Assembly (NCBI GenBank): GCA_029865515.1
Contig: JAOUGQ010000046.1
Span: 1-15,775, forward strand
Direction: 5' to 3'
Source of the DNA: Nitrospirota bacterium
GTDB lineage: Bacteria > Nitrospirota > Nitrospiria > Nitrospirales > UBA8639
DNA length: 15,775 bases
A program made the position numbers and the translations under genes. The notes under the pieces were generated by a model. It was given only the letters and a program-made list of their open reading frames with translations, was not told the DNA's origin and did not search any database. Within the stretch, counting starts at the first letter, position 1. The number at the start of each line of letters is the position of its first letter. Positions 1 through 6,494 of this stretch are shown here, in pieces.

Positions 1-36
1 AGCCTCAACTCAAACGGTCATGGCACTCGGGTAATC

Positions 37-142
37 TTGGACAGCAGAAGGGGGCACGATGATGAAATTCACAGAGAATTCGTCCAAAACCCGCATCAGT
101 GCAGCAGCCTATAAGCCGGGTTTTGGCTATTTTGGACAGCAG
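37..142. repeat. 11-bp direct repeat TTGGACAGCAG, two copies
   Basis: TTGGACAGCAG occurs at 37-47 and again at 132-142, 95 bp apart. The longer string TTTTGGACAGC at 130-140 recurs at 8138-8148 in the leader of the oxidoreductase operon. Between the two left copies, CCAAAACCCG (84-93) is the exact complement of CGGGTTTTGG (117-126). GTCCAAAA (82-89) is also the complement of TTTTGGAC (130-137), so the segment can pair in two alternative ways. The repeats are seen directly. An origin as remnant transposon ends or a protein-binding site is speculation. Confidence 0.5.
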
Positions 143-253
143 TGATAGCGTATAGTGATTCCGAATAATTTCCCAAGCATTCCTGTATTGGAGTCAGGCC
201 AGTAGAGGGTACCCTGTAATATGGATTTCCCTGTAGTCTCTATCATTCCCATT

Positions 254-287
254 GTCCGACGCCTTCCGCCCGTCCCCTTGGTCGGAC
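254..287. repeat. Inverted repeat, 7-bp arms
   Basis: GTCCGAC at 254-260 is matched by its reverse complement GTCGGAC at 281-287, with a 20-nt loop rich in pyrimidines on the plus strand. It lies about 75 bp from the stronger palindrome at 363-390, and the two together suggest a structured intergenic element. No T-run follows on either strand, so it is not a normal intrinsic terminator. Confidence 0.45.
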
Positions 288-362
288 GTCCTCATTAATC
301 GGCGGGCCTTGTCTGAGCCTGGCGAGTTGGCACGCCCTCCTGTGCTTGGCGTCACTGGTTTT

Positions 363-390
363 AGGTCCTTTTGCCGCAACAAAAGGACCT
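363..390. repeat. Perfect inverted repeat, 11-bp arms, 6-nt loop
   Basis: AGGTCCTTTTG at 363-373 is followed by the loop CCGCAA and then CAAAAGGACCT at 380-390, a perfect 11-bp palindrome that would form a stable hairpin in RNA from either strand. Flanking sequence on the right is very GC-rich (CGGCGGCCGGGCCG). There is no downstream U-tract, so terminator function is unlikely. It could be part of a dispersed repeat family, a transcript-end stabiliser or a protein site. Confidence 0.55.
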
Positions 391-563
391 CGGCGGCCGG
401 GCCGAACCCCAGCACGTGTAGATTTTCGCGCCTAACAAAGGCGGAAGTTTATTGGAATGACCATAAGTTTGCGAAAAGGATCTGATGTAAGGAAGGGGTA
501 AGTGAAGCGTGAGAACAATCAGACTAAGGGGTGGGTCGGAAAAAGAATGAGCGGGAAGAGCTA

Positions 564-1217
564 TCAGAATGTAGAGGCAATGATTCCGATATCGCTGATG
601 TTGGCGAGAAAAGCACCGGCATCTGCCAGTTCCTGGAGGGGTTTTGAGGAATGATCCGGTGTGCGGTTGGCCCACTTGGTGGCATCAGTCAGCAACACGA
701 CACGTAAGCCGCGTTGACAGCCATCGAGGACTGTCTGTTTGACGCAGTCCTCAGTAGCCAGCCCCAGAACAAACAATGTTTGGACATGGAGATCTTCCAG
801 CCGATCGGCCAGGCTTGTTCCATCAAAACCGGATCTTGCATCTTTCCTGGGATCCGTTCCCTTGGAAATGACCATCATGCCGGGAGGCATGACCAGGTCA
901 GAGTGAAATTGAGCGCCGCGTGACCCTTGGACGCAATGCACTGGCCAAGGCCCCTGCTGTTCGGTAAAGGAAGTATGATTAGCCGGGTGCCAATCCCTGG
1001 TGGCCAGTATAGCAAAGCCCTGACGGCTGAAGTGCTTGATATAGGTGTTGATGAGAGGAATGAGGACGTCGGCTTCGGGGACGGCTAGTGCCCCGCCGGG
1101 GAAGAAATCATTTTGCAAATCGACCAGGAGTAGAGCTGAATGTTCATCGGGTTGTGGGATGGTCAAAGTTTGGGTGTTTTGAGGATCTGATGAAGAAGCC
1201 TGCTTGGAGAGTTTCAT
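564..1217 (-). CDS. pncA: Nicotinamidase-like isochorismatase-family hydrolase
   Basis: This 217-residue cytoplasmic protein probably hydrolyses nicotinamide to nicotinate and ammonia in NAD salvage. The isochorismatase/nicotinamidase fold begins near residue 28 with ALLLVDLQNDFF. The family catalytic triad is visible as Asp33, Lys119 (VISKGTD) and Cys158 (ATEDCVKQT). The metal-site set is Asp75 and His77 (TRDWHPANH), His81 and His94, which matches the metal-binding pattern of true nicotinamidases rather than isochorismatases. The first 27 residues are a polar extension of uncertain reality. The start lies 5 bp after the argB stop and has no clear Shine-Dalgarno sequence, so translation may be coupled to argB, or the true start may be further in. 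It is the last gene of the minus-strand run. Another amidohydrolase of the same family, such as one acting on pyrazinamide-like or ureido substrates, cannot be excluded. Confidence 0.8.
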   Translation of the reverse strand: MKLSKQASSSDPQNTQTLTIPQPDEHSALLLVDLQNDFFPGGALAVPEADVLIPLINTYIKHFSRQGFAILATRDWHPANHTSFTEQQGPWPVHCVQGSRGAQFHSDLVMPPGMMVISKGTDPRKDARSGFDGTSLADRLEDLHVQTLFVLGLATEDCVKQTVLDGCQRGLRVVLLTDATKWANRTPDHSSKPLQELADAGAFLANISDIGIIASTF

Positions 1218-1222
1218 GCTTG

Positions 1223-2116
1223 TTACGCCACAATTTCAGTCCCGATGCCTTTATCCGTGAAAATTTCGAGTAGCACCGCGTGAGGCACACGCCCATCAAT
1301 GATGTGGGCCTTTCGGACTCCCCCCTGAAGGGCGGTTAAGCAGGCATGAACTTTGGGGAGCATGCCCTCACTGATGACGTGCTTTTTGACCATTCGCTCC
1401 ATGTCTTTTCTGGAGAGAGTGGAAACATGGCGACTCTTGGCATCGCGAATGCCCTTCACATCACTCAAGACCAGTAATTTTTCAGCATGAACCGCCGCTG
1501 CCACGCTGCCTGCCACGAGATCGGCATTGATGTTATGTGTTTGCCATTTGGCGTCAACTCCGATTGGAGCAATGACCGGAATGAAATTCGCTTCTTGAAG
1601 AGTAAGAAGCAATTTGGTGTCCACATGGCTGACTTCGCCAACCAGCCCGTAGTCTTCAGGGTGAAGCACGTCGGTTGACCCGCTGTAGGTATGGACAAGA
1701 CTCTTGGGATTAAAAGGTTTTGTGGTAAGGAGTCGGCCATCCTTGCCGGTGAGGCCGACGGCCTTGGCGCCATGCTGGTTCAGAAATGACACAATTTCCT
1801 TGTTAATTTGCCCGCCAAGAACCATCTCGACCACTTCCATAGTAGGCGCATCTGTCACCCGAACCCCATGGAGAAATTTCGCTTCAATGCCAAGTTTGTC
1901 CAGCATTTCATTGATTTGAGGACCGCCTCCATGAACGATAATGGGTTTTAACCCCACATATTTCAATAAAACGACATCTTCCGCGAACCCTTCCTTGAGT
2001 TCCTCATGGACCATGGCCTTTCCCCCATATTTGATGACCACGGTTTTTCCCGCAAGGGTGCGAATATAGGGAAGAGCTTCAATCAGAATGTCAGCTTTTT
2101 TAATCAGTTTGTTCAT
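1223..2116 (-). CDS. argB: N-acetylglutamate kinase (ArgB)
   Basis: ArgB phosphorylates N-acetyl-L-glutamate with ATP, the second step of arginine biosynthesis, in the cytoplasm. The 297 residues match the usual length. The amino acid kinase fold starts with VVIKYGGKAM (phosphate-binding Lys29 and Gly31-Gly32), followed by the substrate-binding glycine turn VHGGGPQIN at 61-69. NADLVAG and LLVLSDVKGI come later, and the protein closes with the family end GTEIV. An N-terminal helix of about 22 residues (LIEALPYIRTLAGK) precedes the first strand. In known structures this helix interlaces dimers into the arginine-inhibited hexamer, so feedback inhibition by arginine is expected. The gene lies 83 bp after hslU with no terminator between, and pncA follows at once. 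A GGAG lies about 17 nt upstream of the start, further than usual. Confidence 0.95.
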   Translation of the reverse strand: MNKLIKKADILIEALPYIRTLAGKTVVIKYGGKAMVHEELKEGFAEDVVLLKYVGLKPIIVHGGGPQINEMLDKLGIEAKFLHGVRVTDAPTMEVVEMVLGGQINKEIVSFLNQHGAKAVGLTGKDGRLLTTKPFNPKSLVHTYSGSTDVLHPEDYGLVGEVSHVDTKLLLTLQEANFIPVIAPIGVDAKWQTHNINADLVAGSVAAAVHAEKLLVLSDVKGIRDAKSRHVSTLSRKDMERMVKKHVISEGMLPKVHACLTALQGGVRKAHIIDGRVPHAVLLEIFTDKGIGTEIVA

Positions 2117-2199
2117 GGAACGTACTCATGGACTCCAGCGTTTAGAGGGAAGAGGACGGGCAAGCGGAACGTATGATCATTTTAACAGAAGCGATGACC

Positions 2200-3612
2200 T
2201 TAGAGAATGAATCGGCTGAGGTCTTCGTCCTTCACAATAGTTTGAAGGTGATCACGAACATACTGGGCGTTGATCACCACCTTTTTTTCCTGAAGATCCT
2301 GCGCTTCAAACGAGACATCTTCTAGTAACCGCTCCACAATTGTGAACAGCCGTCGTGCTCCAATATTTTCAGTTCGGTCGTTCACCTGCACGGCGGTCGC
2401 CGCGATTTCTTCAATGCCGTCCTGGGTGAATTCTAACGAGATGCCTTCCGTGCTCAGTAAGGCGTGGTATTGTTTGACCAGGGCGTTCTTGGGTTCGGTT
2501 AAGATGCGGATGAGGTCATCCTTCGTAAGGGGTTCCAATTCTACCCGGATGGGGAACCTGCCTTGTAATTCCGGAATCAAGTCCGAGGGTTTGGCCACAT
2601 GAAAGGCTCCCGCCGCGATAAACAGGATATGATCCGTTTTGACCGGGCCGTGCTTGGTATTGACCGTAGAACCTTCCACAATCGGGAGGAGGTCGCGTTG
2701 CACCCCTTCCCGTGAAATGTCCGGCCCTGTGTTTTTCTCCCGTCCGGCAATTTTGTCAATCTCGTCCAGGAAGACGATGCCTGATTGTTCCGTGCGGGTA
2801 ATGGCCTCCTTCGTCACTTCTTCCATATCAATGAGTTTTTGTGCTTCTTCTTGAGCCATAAATTTCAGGGCTTCTGATACTTTCATGCGGCGATTTTTCT
2901 TTTTGCCCGGCATCATCCCTCCGAGCATGTCCCGAAGGTTGTGCTCGAGATCTTCCATCCCTCCAATATTGGAAATGATCCCGACCGGGAGTCCTCCCCG
3001 TTCTTTGATTTCTATTTCCACCATCCGGGTATCCAGTTTACCCTCACGCAACTGGAGGCGCAGTTTCGAGCGGGTTGATTCCTGCTGATCACGTTTTTTC
3101 TGTGCGGTAGCCTCTGCGTTTTCTTCAGCGATCTCAGTAGTCTCAAACGACGGACTAGACGGCGATGGGGGAAGCAGCATATCCAGGACACGCTCTTCCG
3201 CCAGGTCCTCGGCCTTCTTTTGGACCTTTTCCAGATACGCCGTCTTGACCATATTGATGGATAAATCTGTAAGGTCCCGAATAAGGGATTCCACGTCCCG
3301 GCCGACGTATCCCACCTCGGTAAATTTAGAGGCTTCGACTTTAATAAACGGCGCATCCGCCAATTTGGAAACCCGGCGGGAAATTTCCGTTTTCCCGACT
3401 CCCGTGGGGCCGATCATGATGATATTTTTGGGGACGATTTCATCCCGAAGTTCCGGGCTGAGCTGTTGGCGTCGCCAGCGGTTCCGCAGGGCGATGGCCA
3501 CCATTCGTTTGGCGTCCCGTTGTCCAATGACATAGCGGTCTAATTCTTCCACAATTTGGCGTGGAGTGAGTGAATCCAAATTTCTGGGTGTTGGTGAGGT
3601 CTGTTGTTCCAT
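2200..3612 (-). CDS. hslU: ATP-dependent protease ATPase subunit HslU (ClpY)
   Basis: HslU is the AAA+ unfoldase that feeds proteins into the HslV peptidase in the cytoplasm. The 470-residue chain is slightly longer than E. coli HslU (443). Visible landmarks are Walker A GPTGVGKT (68-75), the pore loop GYVGRD (101-106), Walker B IVFLDEID (279-286), the arginine-bearing GRFPIRVEL (351-359) and GARR in the C-terminal domain (418-421). The family tail DLSRFIL ends the protein; its last residues dock into HslV to activate it. Residues of roughly 110-270 form the intermediate (I) domain, here with a Ser/Pro- and Glu-rich loop near 148-172 that accounts for much of the extra length. The start is 3 bp after the hslV stop, with GAGGAG inside the end of hslV, which suggests translational coupling. 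Confidence 0.97.
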   Translation of the reverse strand: MEQQTSPTPRNLDSLTPRQIVEELDRYVIGQRDAKRMVAIALRNRWRRQQLSPELRDEIVPKNIIMIGPTGVGKTEISRRVSKLADAPFIKVEASKFTEVGYVGRDVESLIRDLTDLSINMVKTAYLEKVQKKAEDLAEERVLDMLLPPSPSSPSFETTEIAEENAEATAQKKRDQQESTRSKLRLQLREGKLDTRMVEIEIKERGGLPVGIISNIGGMEDLEHNLRDMLGGMMPGKKKNRRMKVSEALKFMAQEEAQKLIDMEEVTKEAITRTEQSGIVFLDEIDKIAGREKNTGPDISREGVQRDLLPIVEGSTVNTKHGPVKTDHILFIAAGAFHVAKPSDLIPELQGRFPIRVELEPLTKDDLIRILTEPKNALVKQYHALLSTEGISLEFTQDGIEEIAATAVQVNDRTENIGARRLFTIVERLLEDVSFEAQDLQEKKVVINAQYVRDHLQTIVKDEDLSRFIL

Positions 3613-3615
3613 ACG

Positions 3616-4152
3616 TTACGACGATAACTCCTCGATAACAATGTGATGGTTGGTGTAAATGTCGATGCCGGCGGCAATTTGCATACTTTGTTCGACAATC
3701 TGGGAGGGTTGGAGCGCGGTATGGGCCAGGAGAGCTCGCGCTGCGGATAAGGCGTAGGGTCCCCCTGAGCCAATGGCTAAAATCCCATCTTCCGGTTCAA
3801 CCACATCCCCGGTGCCGGTGATAATAAAGGAATGCTCCCGGTCGGCTACCGCTAACAGCGCTTCCAGCCGTCGCAGCACCCGGTCGGTTCGCCAATCCTT
3901 CGCGAGTTCAACGGCGGCTCGGGTCAGGTTTCCCCGATATTCTTCTAACTTCGTGTCGAACTTTTCAAACAGGGTAAATGCATCCGCCGTTGCCCCTGCA
4001 AACCCGGTTAGAACCTGGTCTTGATGCATTTTCCGGAGTTTCCGGGCGTTGCTTTTCATAATAGTGGTGCCGACCGTGACCTGGCCATCACAGCCCATAG
4101 CCACTGTGGCTCCTTTGCGGACGCACAGGATTGTGGTGGATCGAATCTTCAT
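3616..4152 (-). CDS. hslV: ATP-dependent protease proteolytic subunit HslV (ClpQ)
   Basis: HslV is the proteasome-like threonine peptidase that forms a double-hexamer with HslU caps. The 178-residue chain matches the family length. It begins MKIRSTTILCVRKG. Alignment with E. coli HslV (MTTIVSV) places the nucleophile at Thr6, after a five-residue leader that must be removed to expose the catalytic N-terminus. The GDGQ-type strand follows, here CDGQVTVG, and the glycine-rich AIGSGGPYALSAARALL is present near 126-142. Its start overlaps the xerC stop as ATGA (4149-4152), and hslU follows after 3 bp, so the three genes should be co-translated. An AGGAG lies about 12 nt upstream of the ATG, inside xerC. 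Confidence 0.96.
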   Translation of the reverse strand: MKIRSTTILCVRKGATVAMGCDGQVTVGTTIMKSNARKLRKMHQDQVLTGFAGATADAFTLFEKFDTKLEEYRGNLTRAAVELAKDWRTDRVLRRLEALLAVADREHSFIITGTGDVVEPEDGILAIGSGGPYALSAARALLAHTALQPSQIVEQSMQIAAGIDIYTNHHIVIEELSS

Positions 4153-5123
4153 CGTTTACGAGGATCTCCTTCTGGTGGCGTGGAGTGAGAAGAGCCGGAT
4201 CGGGGATGCGCTCGATCATAGACGGCCATGAGTTGATCGGTCGCCACATGGGTGTATTTTTGGGTTGTGGCGAGTGAGGCATGTCCCAATAATTCCTGGA
4301 TGGCCCGCAGGTCAGCTCCTTCATCGAGGAGGTGTGTGGCAAAAGAATGACGCAGAGTGTGTGGTGTGACGGTCTTGTTGAATCGCTGCTCCGTTTGTTG
4401 CTTCATCATGCGTTCCACGCTTCGGGTGGTCAAGCGCCCTCCTCGAACATTCACGAATAGGGGGTGTGAGCCTGAACGGGGCACGAGTTGCTTCGGCATC
4501 CCGCTCTTTGGAATCTTGGTTTTGTGAGGCAGATGACGCTGAAATTCCAGTATAGCATCGGCGGCCACTGTCCCAATCGGGACCATCCGTTCCTTTTTCC
4601 CTTTACCGCGCAGTCGAATCGATCTAGCTTCCAGATCAACATCTTCCCAATTCAGCCCGACTAGTTCTGAGACCCGCGCTCCGCTTGCATACAGGGTTTC
4701 CAGCATGGCGTGATTTCTCAGGTCAAGCCATTCCCGGGGTGCCGGTGCGTCTAAAAGGGTATTGGCTTCGTCTTTGGTCAGGACCGTGGGAAGTCGTGTC
4801 CCCTGTCGTGGCGAACGAACGGTGGAAGCTGGATTGCGTGTCAGTCGGCCATCTTCAACGAGAAATCGAAAAAAACTTTTGAGGCATGCTAATTTCCGGG
4901 CAAGAGAGGGTTTTTTTAAACCTTGATCACTTAGACTTTTGAGATAGGATCGAATATGGAGTGAGTCAATCCCATCGGGTGGCGGAACTTCCTTCGTGTC
5001 AGAGATGTGTCGAATATGCGCCACGAATTGCTGGAGGTCGGACTGATAGCTTCGGCTTGTTTCAGGTGAAACTCCCCGTTCCAATTGAAGGTACATTAGG
5101 AAAGCCCGGATTGCGTCATCCAT
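4149..5123 (-). CDS. xerC: Tyrosine recombinase XerC/XerD-like
   Basis: This is a 324-residue site-specific tyrosine recombinase, expected to resolve chromosome dimers at dif with a partner recombinase. The N-terminal SAM-like core-binding domain covers about residues 1-90 (LQLERGVSPETSRSYQSDL). The catalytic domain shows all six key residues: Arg150 (ASGARVSEL), Lys174 (RGKGKKER), His255 and Arg258 (HTLRH), His281 (LLGHASL) and the nucleophile Tyr290 (TTQKYTHV). The chain runs about 20 residues past the usual end, with a polar Ser/Pro/Arg tail. Its start lies 28 bp inside the end of trmFO, and its stop overlaps hslV. This position between trmFO and hslV is the conserved codV context, which argues for a housekeeping Xer protein and against a phage integrase. 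Whether it is XerC or a single-recombinase XerH-like system cannot be told here. Confidence 0.92.
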   Translation of the reverse strand: MDDAIRAFLMYLQLERGVSPETSRSYQSDLQQFVAHIRHISDTKEVPPPDGIDSLHIRSYLKSLSDQGLKKPSLARKLACLKSFFRFLVEDGRLTRNPASTVRSPRQGTRLPTVLTKDEANTLLDAPAPREWLDLRNHAMLETLYASGARVSELVGLNWEDVDLEARSIRLRGKGKKERMVPIGTVAADAILEFQRHLPHKTKIPKSGMPKQLVPRSGSHPLFVNVRGGRLTTRSVERMMKQQTEQRFNKTVTPHTLRHSFATHLLDEGADLRAIQELLGHASLATTQKYTHVATDQLMAVYDRAHPRSGSSHSTPPEGDPRKR

Positions 5124-6412
5124 GCTTTGAAATGGGTGGTGGCCCGTTCTTGGATGAGTTGTCGTTTTTTCTGTTTGTCTCGCACCGGCATGTCGAGTGG
5201 CGGGTACAGTCCGAAATTGGAATTAATCGGTTGAAAGTATTTGGGCTCGCAAGTGGTGATGTAATGGAGAAGCGCCCCGTGGGCGGTAGACGGCGGAGGT
5301 GTAACCGGATGAAGGCCTGATAAGATGCGGGCCGCATTTATTCCGGCTAATCCGCCACTGGCTGCCGCCTCCACATATCCTTCTACTCCAACCAATTGTC
5401 CCGCAAAAAAGATGCGCGGGTGTTTTTTTAGTTGCAAGGTGTTGTGTAAGAGGATAGGGGCATTGATAAAGGTATTCCGATGGATGCTTCCACATCGCAG
5501 AAATTCCGCATGTTCCAAACCGGGAATCATTCTGAAAATCCGACGTTGTTCCGGGTAGGTGAGTTTGGTCTGGAATCCTACCAGGTTATAACAGGAGCCG
5601 TGAAGATTTTCCGGGCGTAATTGTAGCACAGCATACGGCCGTTTCCCCGTTTTTGGATCAATTAATCCAACCGGTTTGAGCGGGCCAAATAATAAGGTTT
5701 GGCGGCCGCGTTCGGCCATGACCTCAATGGGGAGACACCCTTCAAAATAGGGCACGTTCTCAAATGATTTTGGCTGGACGCGGTCCGCTTGGATCAGGGC
5801 GTCATAAAAGGCGTTATAGGTTTCTTCGTCCATGGGACAATTCACGTAATCGGCGGTGCCTTTTTCATAGCGGGAGGCCAGAAAGGTCCGGTCTGTGTTG
5901 AGTGAATCGGCATCCACAATGGGGGAAATGGCATCGAAGAAAAACAGATTTTTGGATTGGGTTAACTGAATGATGGCTTCAGACAATTTGAGTGACGTTA
6001 ATGGACCGGTGGCGATGAGGCATAGGGCATCCTCGGGGATTTCCTGAATCTCTTCTCGCTGAATTTTGACATTGGGATGTTCCGATAACGCCTGGGTGAC
6101 CTTGCGGGCAAATTGGTCCCGATCAACGGCCAATGCGGTGCCTGCCGGGATGCGCACCTCATCGGCAATCCGGATGATCAAGGAGTGCAATTGCCGCATT
6201 TCCTCTTTCAACATTCCAGGTGCGCTGAGCGGATCATTCGATCCCAGCGAGTTTGAGCATACAATCTCAGCCAAGTGATCGGTTTTATGAGCGGCCGTTT
6301 CTTCCTTGGGCCGCATTTCATACATCGTCACCTTGGCGCCAGAGTTTGCTGCCTGCCAAGCAGCCTCCGATCCGGCCAAACCGCCACCGATAACGACGAG
6401 ATCTGTTCTCAT
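5096..6412 (-). CDS. trmFO: Folate/FAD-dependent tRNA (uracil-54-C5)-methyltransferase TrmFO
   Basis: TrmFO makes 5-methyluridine at position 54 in the T-loop of tRNA, using methylenetetrahydrofolate and reduced FAD rather than S-adenosylmethionine. The 438-residue protein starts with the dinucleotide-binding motif VVIGGGLAGSEAAWQ (6-20), which fixes the start even though no good Shine-Dalgarno sequence is seen. Two cysteines fall exactly where Bacillus TrmFO has its functional pair: Cys52 in EIVCSNSLGSN and Cys226 in YFEGCLPIE. FAD-domain signatures near the C-terminus include FFAGQLVGVEGYVEAAASG. It is the first gene of the tight block with xerC and overlaps it by 28 bp. The cysQ stop is 78 bp upstream, with a promoter-like sequence between. 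The older name gid/gidA-like should be avoided: this is not MnmG. Confidence 0.96.
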   Translation of the reverse strand: MRTDLVVIGGGLAGSEAAWQAANSGAKVTMYEMRPKEETAAHKTDHLAEIVCSNSLGSNDPLSAPGMLKEEMRQLHSLIIRIADEVRIPAGTALAVDRDQFARKVTQALSEHPNVKIQREEIQEIPEDALCLIATGPLTSLKLSEAIIQLTQSKNLFFFDAISPIVDADSLNTDRTFLASRYEKGTADYVNCPMDEETYNAFYDALIQADRVQPKSFENVPYFEGCLPIEVMAERGRQTLLFGPLKPVGLIDPKTGKRPYAVLQLRPENLHGSCYNLVGFQTKLTYPEQRRIFRMIPGLEHAEFLRCGSIHRNTFINAPILLHNTLQLKKHPRIFFAGQLVGVEGYVEAAASGGLAGINAARILSGLHPVTPPPSTAHGALLHYITTCEPKYFQPINSNFGLYPPLDMPVRDKQKKRQLIQERATTHFKAWMTQSGLS

Positions 6413-6464
6413 AATGGGGTGAGGGTAAGAATGAAAAGGTTGTTGAAAAGGTATTCAGTAACGG

Positions 6465-6494
6465 ATTCTAAGAATCGCCGAAAAAAGGTGTCAA
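6465..6494 (-). promoter_or_regulatory. Putative sigma70 promoter for trmFO
   Basis: On the minus strand TTGACA (6489-6494) is followed by an 18-nt spacer and TAGAAT (6465-6470). This is a perfect -35 and a five-of-six -10. The -35 overlaps the cysQ stop codon. Transcription would start near 6458, giving a leader of roughly 45 nt before the trmFO ATG at 6412. This would let trmFO-xerC-hslVU be expressed independently of cysQ. Confidence 0.45.

Larger units (their letters stand above)
1..563. other. Left-edge intergenic region with repeats, no convincing gene
   Basis: This stretch of about 560 bases lies downstream of the minus-strand pncA-like gene and carries no reading frame that looks like a known protein. 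It holds a direct repeat, an inverted repeat with two alternative pairings near 82-137, and two further perfect inverted repeats at 254-287 and 363-390. Short open frames cross it on both strands, but their composition is low in hydrophobic core residues and they run through the palindromes, which suggests chance frames. A 28-codon frame at 59-145 follows a purine-rich AAGGGGG stretch but has no recognised product. No terminator for the minus-strand operon is evident. It may be a decayed mobile element or a dispersed intergenic repeat. Confidence 0.5.

Noticed and set aside
363..390. Inverted repeat as an intrinsic terminator for the minus-strand operon
   Set aside because: On the minus strand the stem is followed by AAAACC, not a U-tract, and it lies 170 bp beyond the last stop codon.
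194..485. Opposed open frames of 73 and 77 codons as small genes
   Set aside because: Both run through the same inverted repeats, overlap antiparallel, have biased composition and no clear ribosome sites; treated as chance frames over a structured repeat.
361..675. Minus-strand open frame of about 104 codons overlapping the end of the pncA-like gene
   Set aside because: It overlaps the 3' end of the pncA-like gene in another frame, runs through the 363-390 palindrome, and shows no family pattern.
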